Counted from the first letter of the stretch, positions 38,022 through 50,063 are shown. The stretch is 64,000 nucleotides of DNA from Vigna angularis (GCF_016808095.1 NC_068974.1:25838825-25902824); one strand, 5' to 3'. Program-made: numbers and translations. Notes: generated by a model from the letters alone, not told the origin.

Positions 38022-39965
38022 TGATAGACGACGCTCCTAGGAGAAGATAGAACTTGAGCGATTTGGACTCCTCGAGGCATCCTCTAAAGAAGATCGCAGC
38101 GGAAACAAAGAGCCGAGGAAGCGATTTGAACCGTGAACCCGTACTTTCGGTATCAAAGAAGTAGCGAAAGGCGAACATGGAGGCAACCCTAGATTTACTG
38201 GTTTGATCGGGGTAGATTCTAGGGTTGGGCGTTTGGGAGGTTTTAAACGGTGGACAAAGAGGATTCGCCGATTGAATCGGGGGAATGGAAGAGATCTTGG
38301 TTTTAGTCGGTCAAAGTGAGGATAGGGTTCGGTGAGGGTGAGATCTTGAGAGAAAAATAACGAAGATGGTGGAAATGTGCAGATCAAGGTGCTAACCGTG
38401 GCTGGTGGATGAAGATCTCTCTCTCGAGAGATGGACGACGCGATGAAGACGAAAATGAGGAATAACGTGATTCTCTGTGGGTCGAGAATGAAATTGTTAC
38501 CAATGAGGAGCATTGGTATCTTAAAGCTATTATGAAGTTTTGATGATGATAAAAGCTGAAGAATTGAAGACTCTAAGTGCATCTTTGTTAAACGCATTTT
38601 ATAGAAACAAATGTATAGGATAAATTGTAATGATGTAAAAACTCTTAGAAGTTTTCGTATTTAGTGAGTCATTGCGCACATAATTGATTATCAAGAGTGA
38701 TAATCGATTATCACGAGCCAGTTTAGAAGAGAGTTGCTCCTGCAAATAATCGATTATTACACAAAATAATCGATTATCACTGTTTCATTTAATATTGTCC
38801 AAGTCTCTAAAATAATCGTTTATTCCTCAAGATAATCGATTATCACATTTTGAAAACCCCATAACGGACACAAATAATCGATTATCACTTACGATAATAG
38901 ATTATTTTTGGTAGTTGGGAGATGTCTTTTCAGTTTCTGACCCTAGGCTTATAAATAGATTTTTCCACAACTCTTAGAAAAAAACTTTTCAATTGAGAGT
39001 ATTAGAGCTTTGTGCCTAAGGGAAGCTCTCTGTGAGTGAAAAGGATCTATGCCGTTTTTAGAATACAGTTTGTCTGAGGACATTCTCAAAGTGATAGAGT
39101 GCTCTTGCCTGGTCTTGTGAATAAGAGAAGCTCGCGCTTTGTGTGTCAAAGGTCGGAGTGGTTCTCTTCAAGTTGGCTGAGCAGGTTCTTCCGGTTCATT
39201 TGTCGAAGGAAGGTTCTTCCGTTTGTTTGTCGAACGAAAGGTGTTCTCGTTTCTTAATCTCTACTTCTTATCTTGTAATCTATACAAACATTATTTTTAG
39301 CGAAAAAGGTTAATCACTATTCATAGTGATTAACGACTGGACGTAGAATCTTTTGATTCGAACCAGGATAAATTTTCTGTGTTGATTTTCTTGAACTCTA
39401 CACTCTTTAAACATTTAGCACATCAACTGTTTGATAAAAGTTCATTAAGAAAACCATTTTTTGAAACCGACTATTTTAACTTGAGTTGTGACCGTTACAC
39501 GCTTTCCGCTATCTTAATTTATTCCGCTGCGTGACTCTATAATGGTACCGATTGTTCCGACAATGTGGCTGATAAGGCTGATGACGCAACGAGAAGGGAT
39601 GTGTCTACGAGGAGAGCTGACGCGTGCCAAGCACATCCACTGGATGGAGGAAAGGTGATTATACGTAGGAGTGAGAAACTTAAGATGGGAAATGAGAGAA
39701 TGGATGGTGTGAGATGGAAGGTGGCTAGAGGAGATCCTTTGGGATTCCCTAGCCTTGACTTTCAATGTAGAATTGCTCTGGAGTGATCTCAACAGAATAA
39801 CAATTCATTATACTCAAAAAGTGTCTTAGAAGAGGTGGTGGCATGTTTATATATAAGACAAAAAGTCCCTCTTATCCAGCACATGCCTAACACCTTTTAC
39901 ACATGCTTTAATAAAAGTAAAAGAAATACTATAGTAAGATAATTGGGCTTGGGCCCCGTCTATCA
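38022..39965 (-). repeat. 5' LTR of gag-only gypsy-like element, interrupted
   Basis: Matches 32115-32834 from 38022 to about 38494 and again from about 39563 to 39965. The piece between is another LTR. Confidence 0.85.
38495..39562 (+). mobile_element. Copia-type solo LTR nested in gypsy-like LTR
   Basis: About 1,068 bp beginning TGTTACCAATG and ending TTCCGACA, absent from the sister LTR. It contains eight near-identical (G/A)ATAATCGATTATCAC motifs at 38690-38910 and a GGACGTAGAATC..GAACCAGGATAAA stretch typical of copia LTR ends. No internal domain is present. A convincing target duplication was not found, so its ends are approximate. Confidence 0.65.
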
Positions 39966-40195
39966 GGTTGACTGAAAGGAGACTAGATGTAGGCATTGAG
40001 ACCAAACTAGTATAAACTGTGGTGTTGATCTTTCTATCCTTTCACTCTTTTATTTCCTTGCATTTTTTATTTGCTTGCATTCCCAGAAAGGTTCAAAGAC
40101 TTTTAAAAGAGTTTTAAAAGAACAATTTTCATTAAAGAAAATGAATTCACCCCCCTCTTGATTGAGAAACTAGGCCAATCTCTTTCTACACCTAT

Positions 40196-41085
40196 GAAAC
40201 ATGTTTTGAAATCGGGGAACACACCAAATTATTATAGACCAATGATACTCAATGTCTTTATGGTGTTTGTCATGATCTTCTCAATGTTGTTGCTCCTCGG
40301 CATCATGACTTTATGACCAATTATATGGGTAAAATTCATGCTCTTTTTCATGAATTTAATGAATTATTGCCACCTGCCTCTACTTTTGCCAAAGAAATAG
40401 AGCATGGCATTGCACGACCTTGTTGATGAGTATTCTCATATTCGTGATCAGATTTTGGGTTCACCTGTTGGTTCCACTTTGACTTCTACTTGTTCCACTC
40501 TTTTGCGTGTACTATTAAACCCATCAATGATACATATGTTTCCTCTAGGTTGGCATCTCAACGTCATGATCACAACCACCCTCGTAAATCGGAAAAAGAA
40601 CGTCTCAAGTGTAACCATTGTGGAAAGCTAGGTCACATGATTGATAGTTGTTATGTATTACATGGTCACCCTCTTAGATCTGCTACTATTGTTCAGACTG
40701 CTCCTCCGTCATAATCACCTACTAGGGATCCTCCTTCATCTTATATTACTAATGACTCTGTTATTTTCAGTAAATTTCTCAAATGGTATAAGGATCAACA
40801 ACCTTCTAGTTCCAGATCATCTGTAGCACACAGAAGAACATTTTTTATTGGTTTGTGTCCATCTTCTCTTGGCTCTTGGGTTCTTGATTCGGGAGCCACA
40901 TATCACATTACTGGTAACAAATCTTTGTTTTCCTCTTTGTCCTCTCTGAATCCTTTACCTTTTGTTACAATAACTGATGGATCTAGAGTTTTAGCTCTTG
41001 GTGTTGGGACTGTTAACATTTTTCCTTTTATATCCCTTGATAATGTTCTTTATGTCCCTAAGTCTCCTTTTAACTTATTATTTGT
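40196..41085 (+). pseudogene. Old copia element: rest of Gag and protease
   Basis: Continuation of the Gag that starts at 30706. Reading frames, with shifts, give NDTQCLYGVCHDLLN, then MALHDLVDEYSHIRDQIL and the zinc knuckle CNHCGKLGHMIDSC (about 40610-40652), then the protease WVLDSGATYHITG (about 40875-40912) and LYVPKSPFNLL. At least one frameshift and stops near 40420 break it. It is cut off at 41085 by the minus-strand SIRE-like LTR; no integrase or reverse transcriptase of this element is seen. Confidence 0.88.
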
Positions 41086-42570
41086 TGTTAGAATTGATGA
41101 GCTTTGTTTCTCAACACCAAGAGGGAGGGAGGGGGGGCGGGGGTGAATTGGTGTTTTATAAAAATGTGCACTTTTGAAATCTTTTTCGCAAATGATATTA
41201 TTCTTGAAAACTTTGTTTTGCCGTAAGCAATATGCGTGCAATGTAACAATATGCGTAATCAAGTAATAACAGTACGTAATCGATTATGTAAAGAGATAGG
41301 GAGAAGAAAATCAAACTCAGTTTTTATACTGGTTCTGCCTCAATCCTACATCCAGTGTCCTTTCAATCAACCTGAGAATGAAAGCCAATTACACTATACA
41401 GATATGAGTTTTTACAGCGACCAATCCGTCAAAATGTAAACCACCTCTCTAACTCACTAATCTAATATAGCCAATAACAAGACCCTGCAGCAAGAACAAT
41501 CCTCTCATGCAGTCACCCCTTTGAGAAACCTCTCAAAGTACAAACAACTTCTCGCTCTTTCTTCCTAGCCACACGCACAGGGACTGGAAATCAAAGATTG
41601 CGAATTTTCTCCTCCTGATCACATAGAAAACACCTCAGTTGTGCAGAACGATCAATTCTCTTCAATCCAGTTATGCTTGCTCCTCAAGAATTCTTCAAGA
41701 TTTGTAAACCACTTTCTTTCTTGATTCTTGGAGCTTTGTATCACTCTGTAAAACTTCTAAACAAATATCAATCAGATATGAAAGTGTAATTCTCAATTGT
41801 CTAACAAAAAATCAATAAATGCGTCAATATATAGTTTTTGTCAATCTTGACGCTATGAAATCGATTAGCCAACTTACGTAATCGATTACATTAAACAGGT
41901 GTAACTGAATTACAACCAATTTGGCTCCGTAATTGAATACGCAATTAATACAATCGATTTTCATTAAATTCTAGTCAAACATATTTAAAAATATGACCGT
42001 TATAGCAGTTATGACCATATGAAATCAGTTTTCAAATCTTAACAGACTTAATTGAATACACAATTCACGTAATCGATTAAGCTTTAACACTTAGAAGATT
42101 TTTGAAAACTTTTCTTTTCAAAACACATCACAACACATTTTCCAAAAGATATATGCAAACACACGAGTTTTAATCGATTCACTAACTAATGTTATCGTTT
42201 CAAAACTAGTTGTTTTGCCACATTTTAAAACTCAAGCTATCTGATGACCTTAATTGATTATCATTCTATTGTAATCGATTTAGGCATGCATATATGCTTT
42301 TGTGATTGTGGTTTTTATATCACCAAAACATGTATTGTGCATACAAAGATATAATCCCTTTATAAACACAATAGTATGCATCAATCAATATAATATGTTC
42401 AACAAATGTGATAAACACAATACGTGCATATTACACAGTAAACATGCACACATTCAACTTATATATCGCACAGTACTCACACATATGCTTTTATTAACAA
42501 TGTGCTGTCATCATAAAAAACCAACATCACAGGGATTGGGTTTAGCTAACATTGTGCTCCGCTATCAACA
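41086..42570 (-). repeat. SIRE-like 3' LTR
   Basis: Begins (minus) TGTTGATAGCGGAGCAC and ends ..TCAATTCTAACA. It includes several TAATCGATTA-type motifs (41860-42280) and a long C tract on the minus strand at 41121-41143. The end matching 45450-45604 plus 46779-46810 confirms it is an LTR. Confidence 0.85.
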
Positions 42571-43394
42571 ATCTCCCCCTTTTTTTATGATGCACAACCA
42601 TGACTAATAAAACCATGATGTTGTACAGTACACAATCAACAATTCCGTACAGTTTCAATTATTTCTCCCCCTTTGGGCATTGGCAAAAAAAGATATTTAT
42701 CATAATATAATTGAAACAAATATAATGAATCATATAGAGATGCATCAGTCATGTTAACAGATAATGATGCTTCCCCTGTCAACAATATTCACATGAATTT
42801 AACATTTTCTCCCCTTTTTAACATGTGAAACAACATATAACAACATACAATACTCCCACTATCATTATGCATATCAACTTTCAGTATCACAGATGCATGA
42901 CTTAAATATGACAAAGTATGTATTTTCCAAATATGTTCAAGCAATGTATCAAAGTATATGACATAAACAATATCAGAGCAAGTTTGATACATTTTGAACC
43001 AACCAAAACAGTTTAATCACTCATAATCTCATATCAAATTCACAACGGATTAAACACAATGAGATATATGATGAATAAGCCTATAACAAATCACAAGTCC
43101 AGGATTAAAGTATAGAAATCAGAAGTTTAGAAACTTCAAACCAGTTGACGAATCACAATCGATTATAGCTTCCTCTTAATCGATTTCAAGCTGCAGAGTA
43201 ATGTGAAGTTCTCATTTTAGCTGAGCTTGCAATTAACATTCTTGCATAACCGTTCTCATCTAGTTCAAGCATTTTAGTCTTTATGCAGTTGAATCACAAT
43301 AATCATTATCACAATTTAAGTATGATTATGCAATTGAAATGTTCAAGTTGCATACATACAAGTGATTGAATTGATTAGTGCTATTTTATATTAC

Positions 43395-45450
43395 CATGAT
43401 CCAGAATCCCCAATTCATTCCTAATAGTATAAAATCTTTCCTTACTTAAAGGTTTTTTGAAAATATCAGCCCATTGATTCAAGGTATCTACATATTCAAT
43501 TTTGATCTCACCCTTAAGGATGTGATCTCTAATGAAATGATTCCTTATTTCAATATGCTTTGTCTTAGAATGAAGAACAGGATTCTTAAGTTTATTGCAC
43601 TGGTATTATCACATTTTAGAGGAATATGATATAAGGATATACCATAGTCTTCTAGTTGGCTCTTGATCCAAAGAGATTGAGCACAACAGCTTCAAGCTGC
43701 AATGTACTCAGGTTCTGTGGTAGATAGTGCCACACACGCTTGTTTCTTTGAATGCCAAGATACTAGAGAACATCCTAGCAGATGACATGTACCACTAGTG
43801 CTTTTTTTGTCTAACTTACAACCACCAAAATCTGAATCACTGTATCCTTCTAGAAAAATGTTTGATCCACTAGGATACCATAGTCTAAGACTTTTGGTTC
43901 CTTTTAGATACTTTAAAATTCTTTTTACAACAGTTAAATGTGATTCTTTTGGTTGTGATTGAAATCTAGCACAGAGACATACACTATGTATGATGTCTGG
44001 TCTACTAGCAGTTAGATATAGTAGAGATCCGATCATACCTCTATAGAGCTTTTGATCTACATGTTTTCCTTTTTCATATAGATCGAGATAGCAATTTGTT
44101 GCCATGGGTGTGGCAACTTCCTTGCATTCCAACATTTTATACTTTTTCAGTAGATCTATGTAGTACTTGGATTGATGAATGAAAATTCCACTGTCATTTT
44201 ATTTTACTTGAAGTCCTAGAATATAGGTGAATTCTCCTGGACATCTGAAACTCATCCTGCATTGTCTTAGAAAATTCTTTGCATAACATGGGATTAATTC
44301 GACCAAAAATAATGTCATCAACATATATTTGTACAAACAATTTATCCTTTCTAGAATTTTTGATAAAGAGGGTTGAATCAACTTTACCCTTTGTGAATTT
44401 GTTCTTGATTAAGAACTCACTTAGTCGTTCATACCATGACCTTGGTGCTTGCTTAAGTCCATACAATGTTTTTGTCAATTTGAATACATGGTCAGTAAAT
44501 TCATAGTCTTGGAATCCGGGGGGTTGTTCCAAAAATACCTCTTCTTTGATATAACCATTTAGAAAGACACTCTTTACATCCATTTGATACAATTTGAATT
44601 TCACCATCGAGGCAATGCCTAGAAGAATTCGTACGGCCTCCAATATGGATACTGGAGCATAAGTCTTGTCATAATCGATTCCCTCTTCTTGACTATATCC
44701 CTTTGCAATCAACCTGGCCTTATTATTGATGATCTCACCTGAGCCATTCATTTTATTTTGGAACACCTACTTTGTACCAATCACCTACTGAGTTTTTACT
44801 CTTGGAACAAGTTCCCACACATTGTTTCTTTTGAACTGATTTAACTCTTCTTGCATTGCCATCATCCAATTTTCATCAGCAAGAGCATCATCAATATTCT
44901 TGGGCTCAATTTGTGAAACATACGCAACATTCATGCATAATTGATTGAGTTGTCTTCGTGTAGAAAATCCTCTAGTGATATCTCCAATGATGTTGCTGGT
45001 AGAAACATTTCTGGGAGTTTTCCAATCTTTCACAGTTTCAGCTTTTGAAGGATCAACAATAACTTCTGGAGTTTCATCTACAACTTCTTCTACATGTTCT
45101 TTTTGTTCTTCACCTGCAGAATCACCTGCATCTACATTCTTTCTTGAAATCATTTGGTTAGAGGGATTATCAATAAATTCATTAAAGGCAACATGAACTG
45201 ACTCCTCAACACATAAAGTCCTCTTATTATACACCCTATATGCCTTACTAGTAAGAGAATATCCAATAAAGATGGCCTCATCAGCCTTAGAATCAAATTT
45301 TCCTAGATTTTCTTTACCGTTGTTAAGAACGAAGCACTTATTACCAAATATGCTTAGGTATGAGATGTTTGACTTCCTTCCCTTGAACAATTTGTAGGGT
45401 GTGAGCTTGAGCATTGATCTAACAACAGTTCTGTTAAGCATGTACACAAA
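43395..45450 (-). pseudogene. SIRE-like Pol fragment (integrase end, RT, RNase H)
   Basis: Minus-strand pieces: 44785-45450 (end of integrase with TPYKLFKGRKSNISYL and DEAIFIGYS, then the RT start), 44194-44766 (RT core: ARLIAKGYSQEEGIDY, LYGLKQAPRSWYERL and an intact YVDD) and 43692-44135 (YLTASRPDI, LKYLKGTKSL, SDSDFGGCKLDKKSTSG, ALSTTEPEY). RNase H text continues past a stop at 43692 to about 43395. Stops and frame changes near 44780, 44190 and 43690 make it a pseudogene. Confidence 0.9.
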
Positions 45451-45604
45451 TGTGATAAACACAATACGTGCATATTACACAGTAAGCATGTACACATTCA
45501 ACTTATATATCACACAATACTCACACATATGTTTTTATTAACAATGTGTTGTCATCATAAAAAAACAACATCGTAAAAAACCAACATCATAGGGATTGGG
45601 TTTA

Positions 45605-46778
45605 TGATCGTGGTCGTACCCGAGTCAAATTAAGATGCAATAAAGTGTAGTATAGACTAGGAAGTGACTCCTAGGTCGTCTCTCAAGGACCAATTATTGG
45701 TTCAGTCATTAGATCGAACACTTGGTGTGGGGGGGGGGGGGGGGGGGGGGGGGAGGGGGGGTTGTGGACATTTTTGTAGTATGAAATGCACTAAATTAAA
45801 ACTCGAATTCAACACAGATTAAAAACGATTGGTCACTAACTCAATTACAATGCTTTCAATCATAGATTAGCAACAATTAAACACTACCCTAACCCCTAAT
45901 TTAACACAAGCTAGCCAACTAAGCAAAGACTAACCATGCTTTCATAATTGCAAACTAAGCAAATGCAATGCACAAGTTCAATCAATTCTGCTCCATATAG
46001 TCCAATGAACTAAGCGAAGATTAAACACCAATTAGGCAACCAAACATATACCTAATCTCAAGCACAAAATAGATTGGATTTTGAGCCAAATTAGAGTAGC
46101 AAAATCACAATTCCAACTCAAAAATCTCAAGGAAACGATGCAATTTCATTAATGACTAACTGAGCACACTTAAGCTACCATTAAAACAAAACCCAAATAG
46201 CAAAATGAAATGGAATTAAAGCACAAAACACAACTTAAATGGGCAAAACGAAACTGCATATAGAAACGTAAATGGAAGCAAGAAACGAAATTGAAATTGC
46301 ACTTGAAAACGTAAATGATTCAATACAAAGAAAGGGAAAGAAAGAACCTAAACCCCCCAAAGGGGGGGACTGAAAAACGAACCAAAGCTCGAAAACCTAA
46401 AGGAGAAAACGAAAATGAGGGAGAAGAGAGCTTCCCAAATCTGATACGAAAATGCCCTCTATATGGGCTTCTTACAAAATATTGACCAAAAATAGGCCCA
46501 AAAGTCAAATCTGGTCAAAACTAAAATAATTAAAATTACAAAACGAAATTAGATGACGTGGAAAGCCCCTTGAAGTCCTAAAATATGTTTCCACAGTTGT
46601 CCTACAAATAATAATTGGAATAATTAGGTTCAAATAATTCAAATTAATTAAAATAAGAATTATTAGTCAAATTAAGCCTAAATAGTGTAAATGAGACAAT
46701 AATGGAGAATTAAACACAATTCACTAACACAATTCAGTGCGAAAAGCTAAGTGAATAGTACAAAATAGTGATTCATCA
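45605..46778. mobile_element. Solo LTR (Ogre/Tat-like) in SIRE-like 5' LTR
   Basis: 1,174 bp with TG..CA ends (TGATCGTGGTCG and GTGATTCATCA), flanked by GTTTA (45600-45604) and GTTGA (46779-46783), a 5-bp duplication with one change. The start GATCGTGGTCGTACCCGAGTC and the phrase GACTCCTAGGTCGTCTCTCAA are like legume Ogre LTRs as I remember them. No internal region is present. Confidence 0.75.
45729..45761. repeat. Poly(G) tract
   Basis: 25 G, one A, then 7 G, inside the Ogre-like LTR. Length is unreliable in any sequencing method. Confidence 0.9.
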
Positions 46779-46810
46779 GTTGAGCTAACACTGTGCTCCC
46801 CTTATCAACA

Positions 46811-47605
46811 AAAGGGATTAAGAGTGTTTAACGATACTAGGAGTGGTGAATAAGACTACGCAATCAGGAGTGAGTTAAACTCAATTGTACTTCATTGAAT
46901 ATCTAATGGAACCCTCTACGTTCACTTAAAGGAGATTTGGATGTAGCCCTAACAGGTGAACCAATATAAAATATCTTGTGTGTTTTCATCTATTGATAAA
47001 CGACGCAGTTGGTAAAAAAAAAACTAATAAATCAAAAACAAAATGCAAAGTGAATATGCTTATGCTTAAGCTAGGCATAAGGTCGTTAGGCAGTATGTAA
47101 AGTCACTGGGTGAAGGAGCAAAGAAAGAGTTTATCAGCCCCCCTAAGTTAAGAATAAATGTTTTTCATTTCTAGCTTGGAGTGTAGATGCTTGGACTAGT
47201 GCAAAATGATGATTTAACTTCGCCTAATAGGATTTAATTTCAAGAACAACAAAGCCTTTCAAAATGTGATGACATTTTTTAAAACATTTGCACAACTATA
47301 GGCTTCAATTCTTAAAGAACCAAAGCCTATAATGACGTAGTGACATTTTTTAAAACATTTGCACAACTATAAGCTTCAGTTTTATAAAGAACGGAAGCCT
47401 ATTCTTTTGCCTAAGGTTAAATTTTTAGAAAAGTTACTTTTCTGCCAAAACATTGTGCTATGGTAAAACCTTTGTATCCCCTCTACACTTGCGAAAACTC
47501 ATACTCTCCCATCTCCATTTTTTTAATAGGCCATTGTTAGTCTCCTTTCTATATGGAGCCTTTCTCCATTGCCATTTTTGATCGTTGCGAAACATCTTAT
47601 ACAAT
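46811..47605. mobile_element. Transposon fragments, including a CACTA-like terminal repeat
   Basis: 46811-47020 resembles an LTR end (GGATGTAGCCCTAAC..GTGAACCAATATAAAAT). At 47263-47330 and 47338-47405 a ~67-bp unit is repeated: TGACATTTTTTAAAACATTTGCACAACTATA.GCTTCA, followed by a partial mirror (CTTCA.TTCT.AAAGAAC..AAGCC). Such repeated, mirrored GGCTTC/GAAGCC blocks resemble CACTA subterminal DNA. Families are tentative. Confidence 0.45.
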
Positions 47606-48186
47606 CAAGTTAAACATGTGTATGTAGAGAAGTAATTCAAATTTGGAAAATGAAACATGTGAGTCTTCACTCTTTATTTGATCGATCTATCGAGGAGAGA
47701 ATTCATCGAGAATATATAACACAAATAAGATTTGAGTCCAACAAAGGGATTCACATCACTTCCAATCCAAAACTTTAATGCTTTTACATTGGAGGTGGTG
47801 TTAATTTCCTATATGATTGAAGTCAGGTTTTATTATTATTATTTCTCTTTGATGAATTCTCCCCTCGATATTTATGGTATCAGAATTGATGATTTCTCTT
47901 GGTGATTGATTCATACAAGTATAATATAGTTGTTGTATCGAAAGTCTTCTCTATGAAAGGTTGAGGTAAGCGTGTTTGATTAATATGAACGACTCAAGAT
48001 TGTGAATGCTTTCCTTGAAGGAGAATTGTACCAATATGGAAGACACTCACTCTTGATGGTAAGATTGTTGAAAATCTAAAGTGTGAGTTTAAGTCCCACT
48101 TTAGATAGAAATAAAAATATTGAGTACTATATAAGGATCAAGATCCATAAACACATTATCTTAAGGTTTTAGGTTGAAGATAATGT

Positions 48187-48465
48187 CAACCCTTTGTAAA
48201 TGTCCACCTACCTGTTACCTTTGACTTACCTTTATAGTTTTCTGGCGTGGGTCTAGGATTAGTGATGTTTTAATCTCAGCCCAATTCTGATCTGGTAGAC
48301 TTAATTCGTGATTTGCCTTAATTTCCTTAATCATCATTCGTGTCCGCTTATGAGACTGGCCATCCATACTGGTCATATATCTTCTATGACCGGACGACCA
48401 TGTTGTGAGCAATGGAGACCGTCCGGTCATACAGTACAAGTAGTAATCAATAAAATACCTATGAG
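48187..48465. other. Copy-B-specific ~280-bp block with hairpin
   Basis: Not present at the equivalent point of copy A (~14208). It is less AT-rich and contains a hairpin with 12-bp perfect arms, TATGACCGGACG (48385-48396) and CGTCCGGTCATA (48420-48431). No coding content recognised. Confidence 0.6.
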
Positions 48466-50061
48466 ATAAAAATATTGAAGGTTTATGTTTTAAAATCCAA
48501 CTTTCTTTGTTATGTTGGTGTATTTTGCACAAGATGTTGATTAGGACTTTCTAATTCAACATGCAACCTATTAAAAAAAAATGATTTTCTAAAGTTAAAA
48601 TCAAATTTATAATGTTTTCCAACACTTTTAATCAATTATATTTCTATAATCGATTAAACTAATCTTGAGAAACTCTTAAAATAGAATAATTGATTACCTG
48701 GTAAAATAACTGATTAATCTAACGAACTCTTTAATTATTTTGAGATTTTCAGCATAATAATTGATTGAAATACTGTTTAATCAATTTAACTTGTTTTATA
48801 AAATCAATGAGTAGCATGTTTAACCAATTAAAATGTGTAATAATCTATTATTATAGAAAAAAACTGCATATGCTTTTTAAATTTTGTTAGAATAATCGAT
48901 TAAAAACTTGATTTAATTGATTAATTGTATTAGAAAATGCTTTTAAGACCAATGGTTTGAAAACTCTATAAACATATATTCACCCTAAATCTTTTAGATA
49001 ACTTTTTCAATTCTAATGACAAATATTTCTTTTAACTATAAATGCAATTTTTAGTGCATTCAAAGATTTAATAGTAATCAAAGGTTGCACTAATTTCACA
49101 AAGTCGCAATGTTGCTTCTGCTATGGAAAATTCTTTTCGTTATGTTTTTCTAGAGTTTGTTCCAACCTTACCTGTATTTGCTGAATTGTTTGATGTTTGT
49201 CATATAGATTTTGATAAGACTAACATCTTTTTTAGATAATCAAAGAGTTAATAAGGTTTCGAAAATCGTGGAGTGATTGAAGAATGGATAAAACATATAT
49301 CTTTTTGTTATCTAGAATTAGTTAAGGCCTGTATCCTCTAACTTTCATACTTGCTAATTAAATATGTACAAACTTTATTGTAGGATTGTTTAAATCTAAA
49401 CTAATTAAAAATTTATATGCACTTTATCTTATGTCTTATAACATAATAATTATATTAAATGGCCGTGAATGAAAATTAAATGCTGAAGTGTAAACTTAAC
49501 ATAAAAATATAAAAATTAAAGATTAATTTGTTTAATTGTAATAACGATAAACCTTAAAACGAGATTGTATGGGTGGAAATGCTAAAGAGAGTGGGAGAAT
49601 TGTCTTACCAATACATTTAATGACATAATTTTTTTAAGAATATAAATTTTACTAAAAATTATAAAATGGAAAAGGTATTTGTTTAAGACATGAAAAACAA
49701 AAAAATATAATTTTTAATAAATTTCAATTAATAGAAGAACCCGCATTTAGATGTTGATTACCAGCATTTTGGTTTATACATAAAGAAAAAGTCAATAATA
49801 GATTGACGTAATAGAAAATATAGAGATAATAAATAAAGTAAAATATAAGACGAAAGAAACATGTTACGAAATAATTATTTTATATTATTTAATTAAAATA
49901 TGTTTATAGAAGAATTTTCTGTAGGACCATTAGTAATAAAACAATATTAAGTATAATTAAACCACTAATTAAAAATAAAATAAAAAGTTTGTAATTATTA
50001 ATTAATTTTTCATTAATATGTTTAAAAGATATGAAATCATTTAACTTGAAAATAATTTTGC

Positions 50062-50063
<2 letters not shown>

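Larger units (their letters stand above)
32115..39965 (-). mobile_element. Gag-only gypsy-like LTR element (LARD-like)
   Basis: The ends TGATAGACG..CGTCTATCA are inverted copies of each other and are flanked by the perfect 5-bp duplication GGTTG (32110-32114 and 39966-39970). LTRs are 32115-32834 and 38022-39965, the second carrying a further insertion. A purine tract (minus strand, CCAAGGGGGAGGGG at 32835-32849) abuts the left LTR, which makes that the 3' LTR and sets the orientation. The primer site next to the right LTR is degenerate (ATTCAAAGCCATGG on minus). Only a Gag frame is found in 5.2 kb of interior, so it would depend on another element's enzymes. Confidence 0.85.
30970..40195 (+). 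mobile_element. SIRE-like solo LTR, split by a gypsy-like insertion
   Basis: The two halves are about 30970-32114 and 39971-40195. The left half starts near TGTTTTTGATGATGAC and contains about ten degenerate TAATCGATTA motifs. The right half ends ..GAATTCACCCCCCTCTTGATT.., the C-rich mark of SIRE/Maximus LTRs. Together they make ~1.37 kb, a normal length for this group, and no internal region is present. It interrupts copia gag, which resumes on the right. The outer boundaries and target duplication (perhaps GCTAT/CCTAT) are approximate. Confidence 0.7.
41086..46810 (-). mobile_element. SIRE-like (Sirevirus) copia element, internally deleted
   Basis: Minus-strand order: 5' LTR remnant (46810 to 46779 and 45604 to ~45450), a truncated integrase-RT-RNase H region (~45450 to 43395), a non-coding stretch, a purine tract AAAAAAAGGGGGAGAT (42571-42586), and the 3' LTR (42570 to 41086). 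The 5' LTR joins the integrase directly, so most of that LTR plus gag, protease and early integrase are missing. LTR ends and the AAGGGGGAGAT tract match the Sirevirus pattern. The 5' LTR hosts another solo LTR. Confidence 0.85.
45450..46810 (-). repeat. SIRE-like 5' LTR remnant, split
   Basis: 45450-45604 matches 42395-42545 of the intact LTR, and 46779-46810 matches its last ~30 bases (GAGCTAACACTGTGCTCC..TCAACA). The intervening 45605-46778 is a separate insertion. Confidence 0.85.

Noticed and set aside
46320..46508. Minus-strand 62-residue frame
   Set aside because: It lies in the Ogre-like solo LTR, with no match to any known domain; likely spurious.
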